Of a stretch of DNA of 64,000 nt, positions 29,071-39,968 are shown one piece after another (the stretch's first letter is position 1; each line of letters begins with the position of its first letter). Source of the DNA: Ceratorhiza oryzae-sativae (lineage: Eukaryota > Basidiomycota > Agaricomycetes > Cantharellales > Ceratobasidiaceae); NCBI GenBank assembly GCA_030998015.1, contig JARWMV010000233.1, positions 930,001 to 994,000 on the forward strand, in the 5' to 3' direction. A model generated the notes under the pieces. That model saw nothing but the letters and a program-made list of their open reading frames with translations, was not told the origin of the DNA and searched no databases. The translations under genes and the position numbers were made by a program.

Positions 29071-29383
29071 GCGCCTAATTTGCTTAAAAATGCCTATTTC
29101 ACGACCGAATGACATCACGTATTAGCATATCTTGTTCCATATATCCCCTAGTTGTTGCGATTGCCTTTGTGTTTGTATTCCCGATGCTTTATTCAATAAT
29201 CTTCTTTATCATTTTGGCCGAGATAAACGCGAAGGGGCTGTCGCTGATAGCCGCTCATCACGTGTGAGGTTGTGACCACGTCGCCATTAGACCAGAGGCC
29301 TTCAATCCAACCACCACTGCATTGCTGCACATCTCTCTTACTCATTCACATTTACTCCTCCAAGCGAACGCTAGATATTGGAT

Positions 29384-30685
29384 ATGGCCACCCGCTCTTC
29401 ACATAATAAGAACAACTCTGGTAAGCTCTAGGATGATCATCTGCTGCGGAATGCCTTTGACCCCTATCTGTTGCAGCGGTAAAGCGAATATTGCAGGAAG
29501 CTAAAGAGCTCCAGAACGATCCATCGCATGAGTACTCTGCTGGCCCGCTAGAGGTCAGTGTTATTATCGTTGAACATCACAGCTGCGATTGACGCCTCGT
29601 TTCATGTTCACACAGAACGACATCTTTGTAAGTCAAATTAAGGTTTTACGTACACAGTCCGTTCAACTCAATGGCTGTCGTATCATATAGGAATGGCATG
29701 CAACGCTACGAGGTGCACCAGATACCGAGTTCGAGGGAGGGTTGTATCACTGTCGTATCTTGCTGCCGGCGGAATATCCATTTCGACCGCCTTCGATCAT
29801 GGTGTTGACACCAAATGGACGGTTTGAATTGAACAAGAAGGTATGGATTGCTATCACTATTTTCAGATATATAAACTAACGTTGATCGATAGATATGTAT
29901 CAGCTTTACTAATTGTAAGTCTTGTGCCGCTTCCGCCTTGTCAAATGCCTTATCTCCGTCCACCTAGACCACGAAGAGCTCTGGCAGCCTGCTTGGGGCG
30001 TTCGAACAGGTAAACTCCTTCCGCCCACTCAGCATCGGATCTGGCTAAACTTGTGTCTCGGTAGTTATTATTGGCCTTCAGGGTTTCTTCCCACACAAGG
30101 GTGAGGCTGCGGTGGGTGTTGGAGCACTGGAATATCCCATTTCAGAGAGGAAACGACTGGCCGCATTGTGAGTACTTTTTTGGCGTGTTAGACGACTTTA
30201 CACACTCAAAGTTTCATAGGTCTCGAGATTGGTATTGTCCTGATTGCCAGCAAACTAATCTCGAATGTTTACCCGATCCTCCGGCTGAGGCATCTAGCTC
30301 AGCCTCATCGGATCCGGAGCCAGCAGAGAACGAGGCCAAAGCACCCAAAACTACACAGGAGACTGGCAAGGCCGAAACCGAACCAGCTCGGCCCGAGCTT
30401 ATTGCCAATGCTTGTACGAACTCTTCAGAGAACACCCAGCGACCGACCGATCTGAATCCAACGCCAACGACCGCTGATCCACCGACTGTGCCTGAAGCGC
30501 CACGCCCAGCGCCAGGCGGATCACCTTCGCCACTTGCTCCAACTGTCGCGAATACCACCACCACCACAACGCTTCACCCGACTCCTCATCCTCGTCAATC
30601 TGCCCGTCCTCCCATTTTGCTTGATATCGCCATTGTATCACTTGTATCCATTTTTATTGCTATCCTTGCGCGGAGAATTTTGTAA
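29384..30685 (+). CDS. UBC6: ER-anchored ubiquitin-conjugating enzyme, Ubc6/UBE2J type
   Basis: Tail-anchored E2 of ER-associated degradation. The UBC fold reads through seven exons: KRILQEAKELQNDPS, NDIFEWHATLRGAPDTEFEG, YHCRILLPAEYPFRPPSI, LTPNGRFELNKK, then ICISFTNYHEELWQPAWGV with the active-site Cys in CISF, and IIGLQGFFPHKGEAAVG. In other E2s the catalytic Cys is preceded by an HPN triad; the J class, as here, has TPNGRFE instead. A Pro/Thr/Ser-rich linker follows. The last 25 residues form one membrane helix (LLDIAIVSLVSIFIAILA) with RRIL in the lumen. Length and order match the family. Confidence 0.93.
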
Positions 30686-30882
30686 AATTACTTAGGCTTG
30701 CGTAGTTTTTATTTTTGTGAAATAGTATTGTTGGATTTCTACACCTCTGTTCGGCTATTTGGTTTTGGTCTGCGATATACCCTTGAGAGAACTAGCTTTA
30801 GCAAGGAATTTTTACGCGCCACCAAATGAACACAGTGATATAAACAGATGTACAGACACAAAGCACGCTATAACTAAGTTTC

Positions 30883-31862
30883 TTATCGTCCACCCATCAT
30901 CCTTGCACGGTCTATTCGTTAAGTTGTTAAAGTAAGAAACTGGGTTTTAACTCAACAAGGAAGATAAACTAACCTGGATGAACACCACCGGGCCCTGCTG
31001 CAGCAGGAGGGCCACCTCCGGGTGGCCCATTGGGAGGGAATGGGGGCGCTCCATTTGGTGGGAAGGGTGGGGCGCCATTTGGTGGGAAAGGCGGGGCACC
31101 ATTCGGAGGGAAGGGAGGGGCGCCGTTGGGAGGGAAAGGCGGTGCGCCGTTTGGCGGGAAGGGTGGTGCTATAAACGCAAACGTGAGTGGATGAAGACAT
31201 ACGTTGATAACCAGGCGAAGGGGACCTACCACCCATTGGACCAGGACCTGAAGCGTCCAGTCAGTGAATTTATCGTGTGCTGCATATCAGTCCTGCTTAC
31301 CTCTCATTCCAAGCGGAGGGGGGAGCCCCATACCTGGGTGTGCAGGTTGCATTCCACCAGGGCCGCTGGGTCCACTAAAACCGGCCGGGGGGAAGGGAGG
31401 GAAACCGCCAGGTGGGGGGCCTGGAATATTATATTTAGTTACACTGTGGTAATAACCGAATGGTCTCTCACCACCAAAACCAATTGGGGGACCCCCAAAT
31501 CCTGGGCCACCAAATGAAGGCGGCGGTGGACCAAAAGCGTTCGGACCAAAGTTGAAGCCGCCACGAGGAGGCCCACCTCCAGACTCGTATGCCGAGGTAA
31601 TCTGGTCAATGATATTTTGGGCCTTGTCATGTCCTAGGGCTGAACAGGGGTTGTATTAGCTTTGAATCCCCGAACGCTGTGGCTGAACTTACATGCGTAG
31701 TAATCCTGGACGTTGGAGAGGTGGTTCCTACCACTGTTGTGCGCCTTTCGCACTACAAGCAGAAGTGTTATCATAGTTTTGCTATAACACAGGAAATTAC
31801 ATACCTGATGTAGAATCGTGGGTTAGGAATACATCACAGTAGTCACAATAATGCTTGGGCAT
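30883..31862 (-). CDS. U1 snRNP protein C
   Basis: Zinc-finger protein of the U1 snRNP that stabilises pairing of U1 with the 5' splice site. The N terminus MPKHYCDYCDVFLTHDS, spliced to VRKAHNSGRNH, gives the U1-C type C2H2 finger (two Cys, two His), then NVQDYYA and the helix ALGHDKAQNIIDQITSAYE. The rest is Gly/Pro-rich with six copies of an APPFPPNG-type octapeptide. An 18-nt exon (31230-31247) encodes GPGPMG between two introns. The direct frame stops at 30969 just after HPG. A donor there (GTTAGT) and an acceptor ending GAATAG give the final exon DRARMMGGR and a stop at 30883, which matches the conserved family end. It shares a 94-bp promoter region with LSM3. Confidence 0.9.
31024..31167. 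repeat. 24-bp coding minisatellite in the U1-C gene
   Basis: Six tandem 24-bp units (starts at 31024, 31048, 31072, 31096, 31120 and 31144) encode the Pro/Phe/Asn/Gly octapeptide on the minus strand. Units differ mostly at third codon positions, so the peptide is better conserved than the DNA. Confidence 0.9.
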
Positions 31863-31956
31863 TTTCGTGGCTCGGTCGTGGTCGTCACCTACAAGCGCCG
31901 AATGAGACAACCAAACCTTTGATTTCCAATTTCTCGACAAACCAACCTCATCCTTC
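31863..31956. promoter_or_regulatory. Shared divergent promoter of U1-C and LSM3
   Basis: Only 94 bp separate the start codons of two snRNP protein genes pointing away from each other. Both 5' UTRs and core promoters must overlap here or be extremely short. No TATA box is visible; pyrimidine/purine-rich blocks are. Confidence 0.65.
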
Positions 31957-32399
31957 ATGGCGGACGCATCGGGGTCAGGGGCAGTTCAGGAGCCTTTCGA
32001 CCTTATCAAACTGTCGTTAAGCGAGAGGGTGTATGTTAAGCTAAGAGGAGATAGGGAACTTACCGGAGTCTTGCACGTAAGCACACGAGCCCCCTTTCCT
32101 TGCATTTGTTTAATTCGAAGTATGATAGGCATACGATGGGCATATGAACCTAATCATGAGTGACGTGGAGGAATCTATTATGATTGTGGAGAATCCCGAG
32201 GGCCCCAGCCCAAATATCAAGGTAAGCAACGTATCTTTGAGTTCGAGGGATCACAAGTTGGAAACGTGGTTAGGTCGCGAAACGAAATGTAGAGATGTTG
32301 TTTGTTCGCGGGGATGGCGTTATTTTAGTAGGTGCTCTCTTTTGTCCTTGTGGTTGCGGTTCTGACCGCCAGTCACAGGTATCTCCTGGAGCTCGATGA
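31957..32399 (+). CDS. LSM3: U6 snRNA-associated Sm-like protein LSm3
   Basis: Sm-fold subunit of the Lsm2-8 ring on U6 snRNA and the Lsm1-7 mRNA decay ring. Four exons give [35 protein letters not shown] (Sm1), [15 protein letters not shown] and [18 protein letters not shown] (Sm2). The last exon is only 21 nt, joined by a GTAGGT donor in the middle of Sm2. About 90 residues, normal for LSm3. Confidence 0.92.
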
Positions 32400-32545
32400 T
32401 GTGTACGCGCCACCAGTATATCATATGCAGTCGATAACGCGTTCATGGTATCAATCCTATGACTGGCTAAGCTACCTCTATCAAACGGTATGACAACAAA
32501 TTCAACGTATTGAAGAAACCACCTTTACCCTTCTACCGCAAACCA

Positions 32546-34765
32546 CTAATAAACATAACGGAAATATGGATTCTTCTTATCCGTCAAATCACTCCACGCA
32601 GCCTCACTCACTGCATCCCGTTTCCTGTCTAAATCCTCTCGTCCGCTTCCCTCTCTATCTCGCCTCTTATTTTCTAGAATATACATAGCCCTCAAGACGA
32701 GTGAAGCGACAGATGAGAACACCATCACGACGATGATGCTAATCCATGCTTTCGGGTAGTGCTGGGCTCGGGTACGCGTGTCAATCAAATACGGCGCTAC
32801 GATGTTTCCGACGTTGTACCCTACAAAAATTGCCGCTGCCGAAAATGCCTTGGTCGGTCTGTCAGCTGTGTGTGAAGGGGAGGGGGTATATGCCCTTGTT
32901 ACCTTTTTGGTGTGCCCCGCAACGTTTGAGGTCGAGAGGCTTAGGAGAAGAACATATGGTGCGCCAAAAACCTGGGAGCAGGTGTTGGCAAACCGACCGC
33001 CTCAAAGGCCGCTACACAACTTACCGCGAGCAAGTAATAACCTTTCCATTCCGGATGTCAATGATACGCTCTCATAGCCTGAAGGGAACGGCATACCAAC
33101 AAGCAGTGGTCCCCTGTGGCTCCAATCGTACTTCGAAATCACAACTGCTCCAACCAGGACAGGCATGCACGTCAACGGGATCAAGAGCGTGCGCGAGTTC
33201 TTCCAACGTGAGGATTAGGCTATGTATGGTGAGCGCATACACTCCAGAGCACTAATCGAAGGAGCTCTCACCCAGTGACATAGATGCTAACGGCCGTAGT
33301 TGCGCCTCCGGGAGTGAGCATGAGGATAGTTTTTAGCGAGCTGTAACCAAAAGACTTGGAAAGGCGTTATAAGGGATTTCGTGAGTGTCTAATGTTGTGT
33401 ATACCTTGACTATTTGTGCACCAAAAGCGGTGACTCCACCATTAGTCACGTAAAGTGCTGCTCTGTATGCACGTCAGTACGCAGATAATCCAAAAATCTG
33501 CCCTGGATCATACCCCATCATCATGTATATCCAAATTTTGACATCCGTAATAGCCTCGATGAATTGACTCCGTTTGAACTTCTTCGATTCCACACCCGTC
33601 ATGTTATCTTGTAACCTCCGAACGGCAAGCTTTCGTTCATCGAGATTGAACATGCGGGCGGACATTGGGTTGTCGGGGAGGAGGAAGAAGAGCAGGATTC
33701 CCCATGTAATTGTCCAACTCCCGGCTATGACCACAATGTAAATTGGTATGGGGTGCGTAACTCGGCCGAAATGTCTTACCAAAGATGTACATGTATTTCC
33801 ACGTTGCTAGTGCTGCACCTTGTGCGCTTTTTCCAATGCCATAGTTTACTGCTCCGGAAAAAATGGAGAACAAGCCTGTAGCTGAATACCATATGCTAGA
33901 AAAAGGGTTAGTAAAGTTCAGGATAGCACAAAGAGGACTTACCCGATGCGGACGGGCTGCTCACTTCTTTTGTACCACATCGAGCTAATGAGGACAAATC
34001 CAGGCGATACAGCCGATTCAATTACGCCCAGGAAGACTCGCTGAACAATGATCCCAGGGTAAGACTTGACGGTAATGGTGAGCATCACCACGATTCCCTA
34101 GGGAGCATTAGCCGAAGCCACGCTGACCATGACAGATGGACCGACCCATAAGATAACCATGAATGAGAGTGTTTTTCCCACCGGGAATTTTTGCAACAGA
34201 TAAGACATAGGGTATGCCGCAATCATGAAGCCCCAGTAAAATGCCGCTGTAGCTGTAGAGAAACGGGTTGTGGAGACCACTGGGGGATTTCCCGTTTTGA
34301 TAATAAGGTCCTAAGAAAACATTTGTGAACATGCCAGTGACAAGCGGCGAACTTCGTACCATGTCCTCTAAGAGCCCAAATACGGAAGCGGAAGAAAATA
34401 TAGCTTTGTCGTACTGTCGTTCGCAAGGGGATATTAATAGGTATAATCTATTGGGTGGATGAGATACCTACGTATTGTAGCCCATAGGATATGGTTAAAA
34501 GTGGCATTAACCTACCATCATTTTGCGTCAGTGTCACCCCGAGACGGGCATGTTCATCCACTCACAATAAGTCGATTTTCCACAAGAGCCTCCTCTCCGC
34601 CTCGGGGTCAATGGCTTCATCAGCAACACGTCCAGACACATTAGCCAAAAATCCAGCGGCGGCGTCTTTCTCATGTATGCTACTTTCAGGGGATGCGCCA
34701 GCTCCTAGTCCATCGACATCTTCCGACTTGGATCGAGTCCGAGTTAAGCCGAGTTCGGGGTTCAT
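32546..34765 (-). CDS. MFS permease, Dal5/anion:cation symporter family
   Basis: Twelve-helix transporter of the fungal allantoate/nicotinate-type permease family. From the start at 34765: an acidic cytosolic N terminus (EAIDPEAERRLLWKIDLL), YDKAIFSSASVFGL, FYWGFMIAAYPMSYLLQKFP, YPGIIVQRVFLGVIESAVSP with the MFS Arg/Gly motif region, a middle loop (DNPMSARMFNLDERKLAV) and ALYVTNGGVTAFGAQIVKSF. The C-terminal half includes VLVGAVVISKY and FVGYNVGNIVAPYLIDTRT, and the gene ends in a charged tail with a stop at 32546. At least ten short introns. The substrate is not predictable beyond small organic anions or vitamins. Divergent from the M13 peptidase gene (229 bp between starts). Confidence 0.85.
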
Positions 34766-34994
34766 TGTGGTAGGCGATTCGAAGCGATAGATTGACCGAG
34801 TATTGTGCTTATCGGCACGCCATCAAGCCAAGCTATATGCGCTCTGTGGGTCCAGACATGGGATTGAACAGGAACATGCCCTCGGTTTAGAGTTTAGACC
34901 AATCGAACCCTTACATAATCGGGTGTTACCTCATCATTTACTCACCTGGTGACGCTGTGAAACTTGAACCGACCGACGACAGCCTCTGTTCAAT

Positions 34995-37900
34995 ATGGAG
35001 GCCCGTCCGTCTACGGACCAAGGTGTGTTTGAAAAAAGCGGAGAAAACGCAAGTCGAACTCACTGTTTGAGGTCCAGAGGCAGCACCGCTGCTTGTTGGG
35101 TCTGAACATGGCGACAGCCGTTCGGAGGCTCCCAAAGGCTCGCTTTGGGATCGTTTCTACCAAGGACTACACGAACCTGCTAATGTTCTGACAACTTTTC
35201 TGCTTATTCTCTGCCTGATTCTCCTCATACTCGCTTCCGTCTTTATTGGGCTGTTTGCTGGAGCTCAACATCGTATCCACGAGTTGAAGCCAAGCGAGCC
35301 TACGACTGTGACTTCGGTCTTGACTGAATCGTTTACCCAAACCAAGACGGTCGAGGGACCTACCACCACAATTATAGTTGCTCCTCCACCACCGACCCAT
35401 AGCCCTTTGCCATGCTTGACTCCGGAATGCATTGTCTTGGCTTCGTCTATTATAAGCTCGCTCGACACCTCCAAGGATCCATGCGATAGTTTTTACAGCT
35501 ACGCTAGTAAGCCTCATATACTGTGTCATAGAGAACTATCACTTATAAATGGGTTTCAGACGGTGGCTGGCTTGACGCTCATCCTCTCCCGATTGATAAA
35601 CCTATCTTTGGTCAGTTCCACGAACTCGACTAGCAACAAGGTAGATTTTTAGTTATGCCACAGCCAAAAACGCGACGTTTAACCGTTTCTTCAGAGAGTC
35701 ATTCAGTCTATTATGGAGCTGCCACTCCCGAAAAACCCCAACTCCCCTGATACTCGCACGCTCATCAAGCTCAAGGTTAGCCACTTTGCGAAATCATTAT
35801 CTCTCGATAGACTAAATATCCTCAAGGATCTATACGCGTCTTGCGTCAACGAGCCACTGCTTGACAAAATTGGTGCCACGCCACTACTCGAGGTTGCGAA
35901 AACCATCAAGCATCTTTTGGATGATGATTTCAAGTCTCCTATCTACAAAGGTCCCGGTCGCAAGTACGATGTCCCGCCTTCTGGTAAACACGAGGACGAC
36001 GGCGACGACAAGGAGCGTAAAGTTTCTGTTGAGGGCCTTACGGCTGCGGTCGCCTATCTTCATTCCCGCAGTATCGATGTTCTGTTCCAGTTTGGAATCG
36101 ACGGTGACGCAGGTCTTGACCCTGACTTGATGACGTTGCAATTCAGCCAAGGCGGTACAGGCTTACCTTCAAAGGTGGGTTACGGTCTGCTCTTTCAGAC
36201 AAGGCCTTGACGCTTGTGGCACAGGAATACTACGAGGATGACGATATCATCAAGGTCTACGCCGAAACAATCAGTGCTATTTTACTCGCGATTGATGAAG
36301 AGTCTTCGTCTGTACAGGTAGGCAGCTCGGAGCCGGCTCGATTCAAATACTCATTTTTCTTGCACAGCATCACTGGTACGACCGCCCTGCCCAATTGATC
36401 GCAGGAATTGCCTCGACCGCTTGGCATATTGCTACTGGTAACCCAGTGGAGCAGAACCCGCAAGACTCAGTCTGGCCTCCCTGGCCCTGGCCGCCTTGGG
36501 TACGTGAATGAATAAGCTGGCTAGCACTTTTCTGACATAACTTTAAGAACGACCCCAAGAAGGACGACGAGAAACCTGCAGAGCGTGCTGCTCGCCTCTC
36601 CAAGAGCGTTGTTGAATTTGAAACACGTCTTGCAAATGCTGGACTTGATCTGTACGCTTTTCCGCTTCTTTCCGGTTTCCTGGTTATTAAGCGGTTGCTT
36701 TAGTGACATTCTCTATGGCCAGCCGTTTGAGACGTACAATCCTATGAATTTGACCGACCTCGCCGATGCTCTTCCTGCGATCCACTTCCCAACCTATTTC
36801 TCGACATTCACGCCCCGCTCATTCCCGACTCGCCTTATTGCATCATATCCCAAATACGCGTCGAGCCTCAACGATATCATTGACGATACGCCGTATGATG
36901 TGATAGAGGCCTACCTCATCGCTCGTGCCGCGCTCGAGCTTGGCTCCCACCTTGGGACGTCGACTCGTGTTTGGAAGGCGACTCGTAGTCTCCAGGAGAC
37001 CCTACAAGGCCTCAAGAAAGGCGTAATTGGTGATCGTGGGGAGTACTGCTTGGGCAAGGTTGAGGAGGCTCTTGGGTTTGCGGCTGGTCGGTTCTTCGTT
37101 CGGGAGACGTTCGGTGGCGACTCTAGGGAAAAAGCCGAGAGTGTTATTGAGAGTAAGTGCTATCATGATACTACAGATGTGCCAGGGATTGACGGAGGCT
37201 GCATTAGATGTCATTGAAGCCTTCAAGAAGTCGCTGGACAAGGTAGAGTGGATGGACGAGAAGTCTTCCAAGGCCGCAAAAGAAAAGGTGTGCCCTGCCT
37301 GTGGTGTCTGCAACCTCTTACTAAAAGTTATTCCTTAGGCCGAGGCGATCCGCATCAAAGTTGGTTACCCGACATCTCCTAATACGACCTCCGACGCCTC
37401 GATCGCCATGTATTACAGTGCGGTCAAGATTTCCTCGGACGAATTTTTCGAGAATATGCTCTCTGCTCGAACAGTCGACAACTTCCGTGAGTGGCTCACC
37501 CTGGGCAGGCGACGTGACTTTGGAAAATGGGAAATGATCCCGAGTATGGTCAACGCATACTTCAATCCGCCCGAGAACTCTTTGGTTTTCCCGGCTGGTA
37601 TCTTGAGGGCACCATTTTTCGAGAAGGATTGGTAGGCTGCCTCCTATTGTTTGAAATATAGTGCGCTGAGTTGAGACTTTAGGCCGCTGTACATGCAATA
37701 TGGTGCCTTTGGAGCTGTGGCAGCACACGAACTCACAGTAAGCATTTAAGCTTCAAGGGTTTTTTGAGTATGCTAAATGCAAGTCCAGCATGCATTTGAT
37801 TCCGCGGGCCGACTGTACAACCAGAATGGGAAGCTTGAAGAGTGGTGGACCGAAAAGACGAGCAAACGGTTCGATGAGCACGCCGCCTGTTATGCTAAGC

Positions 37901-38552
37901 AATACTCTGGTGCGCTTGTTTAATTGTCGTCCGCTGTCTACAGGCTTACGCAACCACCTGTGCAGAATACACTGTTGAGGATGGCAAGGGTGGCGTAGTC
38001 CATTTGAATGTGAGCTTTGTTGCGTTTGCTTGGATGTTTTTGTTGCTTACCAATGATTTGTAGGGCAACCTCACGCTTGGGGAGAACCTTGCAGATAGCG
38101 GACTTATTCAGGCGTATCGCGCATGGAAGTCGGTCTCTAATGCCAAGAGTGATTTTGCTTTGCCAGGTCTTGATTACACTCAGTAAGCACAGCTCCCTTT
38201 GTCGCTTGCCACGAGGGATGCTAACAGAGTGTACAGAGACCAACTATTCTGGATCTCATTCGCTAGGATTTGGGCGACAAAAATCAAGCCCGCTTATGCT
38301 GTAGGTCTTGTCAACTAGAATTTGATGAGCACACCCTAACCACGTTTACTAGGTTCAACGTGCGAGGACCGACCCTCATTCTCCGGGCTTGTACCGTGTA
38401 GATGGTACGCTTTCCAATATCCCTGCGTTTGCGGAGGCTTTCGGCTGCAAGAAGAACACGAAGGTGAGCAGTTTAGCTTTCTTCTTCCTAGATCATCATT
38501 TTAGGTGTGTTTTTAGATGAACCCAGAGAAGAAGTGCACACTTTGGCAGTGA
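34995..38552 (+). CDS. M13 family zinc metallopeptidase (neprilysin/ECE-like)
   Basis: Type II membrane endopeptidase cleaving oligopeptides outside the cytosol. A short cytosolic N terminus (MEARPSTDQG) is followed by a membrane helix (LTTFLLILCLILLILASVFI), a Thr/Pro stalk, then the M13_N domain (DPCDSFYSYA, GGWLDAHPLPIDKPIFGQFHEL, QFGIDGDAGLDPDLMTLQFSQ). An unusual WPPWPWPPW insert precedes a charged loop. The catalytic part has NAYFNPPENSLVFPAGIL, HELTH (intron between HELT and the second zinc His) and GENLADSGLIQAY with the third ligand Glu. The end is CKKNTK, then MNPEKKCTLW. More than twelve introns. After FHEL a stop appears unless one base is removed near 35627 (see findings). Confidence 0.92.
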
Positions 38553-39968
38553 GCATAAGCAGGCTCTATGCGTGATATAGTACATATATATTCTAGCCAA
38601 TCTACTCTTGTAATCTTCATCAGAGCTCAGAAATGGACAAGTTTGCGCCTTGAAAGTGTGTTCTATTTTCTCAGCTGGTTGAGCGATGACATCCAGTTGG
38701 CTCTTTGAATGCCTTCCCTGTATCACGGAGGGCTGTTACTGACACCGCTCGCCAGTTGTCGTATAACAAGTCTTGTGTCTGTGAGTGGGAGGGTTAAAAC
38801 CGGGGGAGAAAATGGTTATATGCACGAGGAAACACCCCAAGTTATATCACGTTCCAACTTCAAGTGTGGTTACTTACCGCGAGAAACCTTCATCGGTTGG
38901 TTTGATTTGCCCCAGTCATGAATCCAGTCTGCGCAAATTGGGTAAAATTTGACAGACCTAAAGGTTGTAAGATGCGATTCCTAATCGTTTGGCCCTGATT
39001 TCGTCGCCGAATCACTCGGCTCAGGACTTCGACTGATTGGAATGGCTCACGTTTGTGGCGAGTGTCGAATATTTTCTTAGTCGGACAAGAGTCGTTTCTC
39101 ACCTTTCATTACAGATGGTTTCACCGGTCGTCGGGACGGGGAGAGGTGTGGTGCATGGCAGGGTAAGCCATTAGCACGCTAGCTTGTCGCGCCATGCTAA
39201 CTATAGGGGGTCAAAGATATATACATAACAAGGAAAATTGGTTGCTGTGACCAATCAGAAAGGGGTGGTAGGAGTGGAGCTGGGTGGCCAATCTCAGGTA
39301 TTGGCCCGGTTATGATTTTCGCCACTTTAGAAGAGAATGTAGCATTTAAGCCCTTCCTCGAGCCTTTATGACCATAGATCCACGAATTTAATGTTAGTGT
39401 CAAAAAAGTTAAAACACAATTTAGAAAAAGCCGGAGTGGCCGGGAAACGCAGAGGAACGGGCAGCTATACTCATAGATAGGGCGATTGACAGATGCATAC
39501 AATGCTGGTCAAATACGCCCCAGGGGGCATCACGTATAGCTCCCCTGGGACATACTTAGGATAATAGCCATCACACCCTTAAAGCAAGGAAAATAACAGG
39601 TAGAGGCAGGCTGTATGCACCAACGTTGGAGCCAGTTCGCGTAGCCAATGAACGGATAGCTAGTGACCGTTAGTACTAGCTAAATTATTCCTTTATGCCA
39701 TCAACCTATAACATGACTCTAAGGCTGAGCCCTTGGTTGCAGTTTTGTACCATTGATTCCTAGTTGGATGGCCCGGGCGGTTAACCCTTTCAACTCCACT
39801 AAGACGCCCCATGCCTCTCCCTCTCTGCGTAACAAAGCATCATGTTACATGTGGCACGCGCTTGCAATATGATAAACTGGTTCTTATGCAAGAATATTGT
39901 GACAAACTCTCATTCCCGCTATTTCTTTACATGCACCAGAGTCCAAATAGACGTCCAAAACCCACCAT
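38553..39968. other. Intergenic region, no gene seen
   Basis: About 1.4 kb between the 3' ends of two convergent genes. The longest frame (about 100 codons, minus strand, 39197-39502) has no recognisable motif and atypical composition. No terminal repeats or RNA gene seen. Confidence 0.5.

Noticed and set aside
34840..34930. tRNA-like strings (GGTTCGATTGG on the minus strand)
   Set aside because: No cloverleaf could be drawn and no matching A box lies at the right distance.
39197..39502. A 101-codon minus-strand frame in an intergenic region
   Set aside because: No family resemblance, no flanking exons in phase; length can occur by chance.
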